Of a DNA stretch of 7,916 bases, positions 6,375 through 7,916 are shown piece after piece. Each line of letters opens with the position of its first letter. Positions within the stretch are counted from its first letter, which is position 1. The stretch comes from JBBQSU01 sp038234815. Its GTDB lineage: Bacteria > Planctomycetota > Phycisphaerae > Tepidisphaerales > Tepidisphaeraceae. The notes below the pieces were generated by a model. It was not told where the DNA came from. It was given only the letters and a program-made list of their open reading frames with translations, and did not search any database. The translations under genes and the position numbers were made by a program. Location of the stretch: contig JBBQSU010000153.1 in the NCBI GenBank assembly GCA_038234815.1, positions 1 through 7,916 on the forward strand, in the 5' to 3' direction.

Positions 6375-6498
6375 ATTTCAGAGGAGATCGCTAATGAACC
6401 AGGGTCATTCACTTTAACTTATGAAGCCTATCGCGAGATTAATGGGAATTCATTAACGCCGTTCTATGTTTCATTAACCCTTTGTTAGACTGCAAGCC
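6375..6498. other. Gap between glycosyltransferase and reductase, with repeated TTCATTAAC motifs
   Basis: TTCATTAAC occurs at 6449-6457 and 6470-6478, 21 bases apart (two helical turns). TTAATG at 6439-6444 and TAATGAA at 6392-6398 are inverted partial copies. No terminator is visible for the upstream operon. A possible -10 box TAGACT (6486-6491) sits 7 bases before the reductase ATG. A strong ribosome site GAGGAG (6381-6386) precedes an ATG at 6394 that opens only seven codons. The motifs look like operator half-sites, but this is inference. Confidence 0.4.
6394..6417 (+). other. Seven-codon ORF behind a strong ribosome binding site
   Basis: AGAGGAG (6380-6386) with 7 bases to ATG encodes MNQGHSL and then stops at TAA. 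It may be a leader peptide, a remnant of a lost gene start, or chance. There is no attenuator hairpin after it, which weakens the leader-peptide idea. Confidence 0.15.
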
Positions 6499-7482
6499 AT
6501 GAAATACACCAACCTTGGACGTACCGGACTTTCCGTTTCCCGCTTCTGCCTGGGCACCATGAACTATGGCCCGCAGGCGACGCAGGAAGAATCATTCGCC
6601 CAGATGGACAAGGCGTTGGAACTGGGCATTAACTTCTTCGACACCGCCGACGTCTATGGCTGGAAAAAAGGAGAAGGCATCACCGAGCAGATCGTGGGCA
6701 AGTGGTTTGCACAAGGCGGACTGCGCCGAGAAAAGGTCATCCTGGCGACCAAGATGTTTGGTGACATGGACCAGGACCCCAACGACCGCACGATGAAACG
6801 CGGATTGAGCGCCGTGAAAATCCGCAGGGCCTGCGAGGCCTCTTTGAAGCGACTGAAAGTTGACTACATCGACCTTTACCAGATGCACCATATCTCGCGT
6901 GAAACACCCTGGGAGGAAGTCTGGCAGGGGTACGAAACGCTGGTCGCGCAGGGAAAGGTGATCTACGCCGGCAGCAGCAATTTTGCCGGGTGGAACATCG
7001 CCACCGCGCAGCAGACTGCCGGCAAACGGAATTTTCTCGGGCTGGTGAGCGAGCAGAGCAAGTATAGCTTGGTGACACGATCGATCGAACTGGAAGTGCT
7101 GCCCGCGTGCAAATACTACGGGCTGGGGGTCATCCCCTGGAGTCCGCTTGAAGGCGGGCTACTGGGTGGTGTGCTGGAGACGGCCGAAAAAGGCCGCAGG
7201 GCCAGCGAGCAGATGCAGGCGCGCGTAAACAAGATGCGTCCGCAGCTTCAAGCATGGGAAGATTTTTGCAAAGAGCTGGGTGAGCGCCCCGCCGACGTCG
7301 CATTGGCCTGGATGCTCAAGAACCCGGTCATCACCGCGCCCATCATCGGCCCGCGAACGATGGAGCAGTTGACGAATGCAGTACGCGCTATGGACATCGT
7401 GCTGAGCGACGAGCAAATGAAGAAGCTCGACGAGATTTTCCCCGGCCCGGGCAATCAAGCCCCCGAAGCGTATGCGTGGTAA
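6499..7482 (+). CDS. Aldo/keto reductase, NADPH-dependent
   Basis: This complete 327-residue protein has the normal length for the family and starts in the typical way (MKYTNLGRTGLSVSRFCLGTM). It should fold as a TIM barrel that reduces aldehydes or ketones with NADPH in the cytoplasm. The catalytic tetrad is intact: D48 and Y53 in FFDTADVYG, K85 in ATKMFG, and H130 in DLYQMH. Cofactor-binding parts are also visible: SSN (159-161), Q186, SPL (215-217) and GPRTMEQL (284-291). The sequence looks like the broad group near IolS and related oxidoreductases, but the substrate cannot be predicted. There is no clear Shine-Dalgarno site before the ATG; a possible -10 box ends 7 bases before it, so a leaderless message is conceivable. 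It is separated by 124 bases from the glycosyltransferase, so a shared pathway is not implied. It converges with the gene at 7594. Confidence 0.95.
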   Translation: MKYTNLGRTGLSVSRFCLGTMNYGPQATQEESFAQMDKALELGINFFDTADVYGWKKGEGITEQIVGKWFAQGGLRREKVILATKMFGDMDQDPNDRTMKRGLSAVKIRRACEASLKRLKVDYIDLYQMHHISRETPWEEVWQGYETLVAQGKVIYAGSSNFAGWNIATAQQTAGKRNFLGLVSEQSKYSLVTRSIELEVLPACKYYGLGVIPWSPLEGGLLGGVLETAEKGRRASEQMQARVNKMRPQLQAWEDFCKELGERPADVALAWMLKNPVITAPIIGPRTMEQLTNAVRAMDIVLSDEQMKKLDEIFPGPGNQAPEAYAW

Positions 7483-7524
7483 GTCGGCGTGATGCGGGGC
7501 GCTTCCACCGGCACCGACCGGCGG

Positions 7525-7558
7525 AAAAAGAAATCCCGCGGATCAAAATCCGCGGGAT
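7525..7558 (-). terminator. Rho-independent terminator of the right-edge minus-strand gene
   Basis: ATCCCGCGGAT (7533-7543) and ATCCGCGGGAT (7548-7558) form a perfect 11-base-pair stem with a 4-base loop. On the minus strand the stem is followed by a T-rich run (TTTCTTTTT, complement of 7525-7533), starting 36 bases after the stop of the minus-strand gene. On the plus strand no T-run follows, so it would at best block read-through from the reductase gene. Confidence 0.85.
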
Positions 7559-7593
7559 GAGTTCGGCGATGTAATTACCGGAGAGGCTTCCGA

Positions 7594-7916
7594 TTATTCG
7601 TCGTTGGTCGGTCCGACGCAGATGAGCCAGAGCTTGGCGAAGTTCATCACCTGCTGCGGGCTTAACTGGTTGGCGTCGAGTTTATACGTCACCTTGCTGG
7701 CGGTCACGGTTTTGCCACTGAGAGTGTCAACATAATCGACCGTTCCAGTCAGGCTGGGAATGGAGGTGTCGGTGGAGAAAAATGCGTCGTCGTCGCTGAC
7801 TTTTTGGAACGCGGCGTCGGCACCGGCGGCGGGCTTTTTGGCTTGCTCGTTCCAGCGCAGGTTGAATTCATAATGACCCTTGCCGTTGGCGTCGCGCTGG
7901 GCGTCTTCCACCCATT
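7594..7916 (-). CDS. Unidentified protein, C-terminal part (start beyond window)
   Basis: About 107 codons are open from the right edge to TAA at 7594-7596. The in-frame GTG at 7911 is probably internal, since reading continues upstream through a Trp codon to the edge. I do not recognise the family. The visible part is hydrophilic, with a Lys/Ala/Gly-rich stretch (EQAKKPAAGADAAFQK), then TGTVDYVDTLSGKTVTASKVTYKLD, which has the alternating pattern of beta strands, and the end LSPQQVMNFAKLWLICVGPTNDE. There is no membrane segment or catalytic motif in this part; any signal peptide would be outside the window. Its composition and the following strong terminator support a genuine gene. It is transcribed towards the reductase gene and is probably independent of it. 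Confidence 0.7.
   Translation of the reverse strand, partial: WVEDAQRDANGKGHYEFNLRWNEQAKKPAAGADAAFQKVSDDDAFFSTDTSIPSLTGTVDYVDTLSGKTVTASKVTYKLDANQLSPQQVMNFAKLWLICVGPTNDE

Noticed and set aside
7533..7558. Terminator for the plus-strand reductase gene
   Set aside because: The stem is followed by a T-run only on the minus strand; on the plus strand the next bases are GAGTTCGG.
7594..7911. GTG at 7911 as the true start of the right-edge gene
   Set aside because: The frame stays open beyond it to the window edge, and no ribosome site can be judged in the five bases remaining; a partial gene is more likely.

Overview
The window looks like a GC-rich bacterial chromosome with AT-rich intergenic DNA. 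It carries four genes with recognisable or partly recognisable roles, one two-membrane-segment protein of unknown function, and one unidentified gene cut by the right edge. The pairing of an HDOD-histidine kinase with an excisionase-type response regulator, next to a membrane glycosyltransferase and a 323-residue orphan protein, reminds me of Planctomycetota (Phycisphaerae-like) genomes. That is an impression from gene content, not a result. I see no rRNA, tRNA, CRISPR array, transposase or intact prophage gene.

Left block, minus strand (1 to about 2610). A response regulator with an N-terminal MerR/excisionase-type DNA-binding domain and a C-terminal receiver domain (1932-2495) is followed, 100 bases on, by a large hybrid sensor protein (1-1831, cut by the left edge). 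That protein has an HDOD domain, a middle sensor-like region, a coiled coil and a HisKA phosphoacceptor domain. The two probably form one signalling operon read from a promoter near 2581-2609. The gap between them holds a hairpin built from six 9-base repeats.

Middle block (about 2610-3270). There is no convincing conserved gene here but a lot of structure: a GC-rich stem-loop, two palindromes sharing TGCGCGAATT-N6-AATTCGCGCA placed 114 bases apart, an AT-rich stretch between them with a TTTAAA-N17-TATAAT promoter, a weak small ORF with a good ribosome binding site, and four tandem 11-base repeats of the GGACCCC type. This is the least explained part of the window and the best candidate for something new.

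Right block, plus strand (3271-7482). A two-membrane-segment protein of unknown function (3271-4242) overlaps by one base (TAATG) a polytopic GT-C-type glycosyltransferase (4242-6374). The two are probably translationally coupled and may modify a lipid, glycan or protein at the outer face of the inner membrane. After a 124-base gap with repeated TTCATTAAC motifs comes an aldo/keto reductase with an intact catalytic tetrad (6499-7482). A convergent gene of unknown function enters from the right edge on the minus strand (7594 onward) and ends at a clear rho-independent terminator at 7533-7558.
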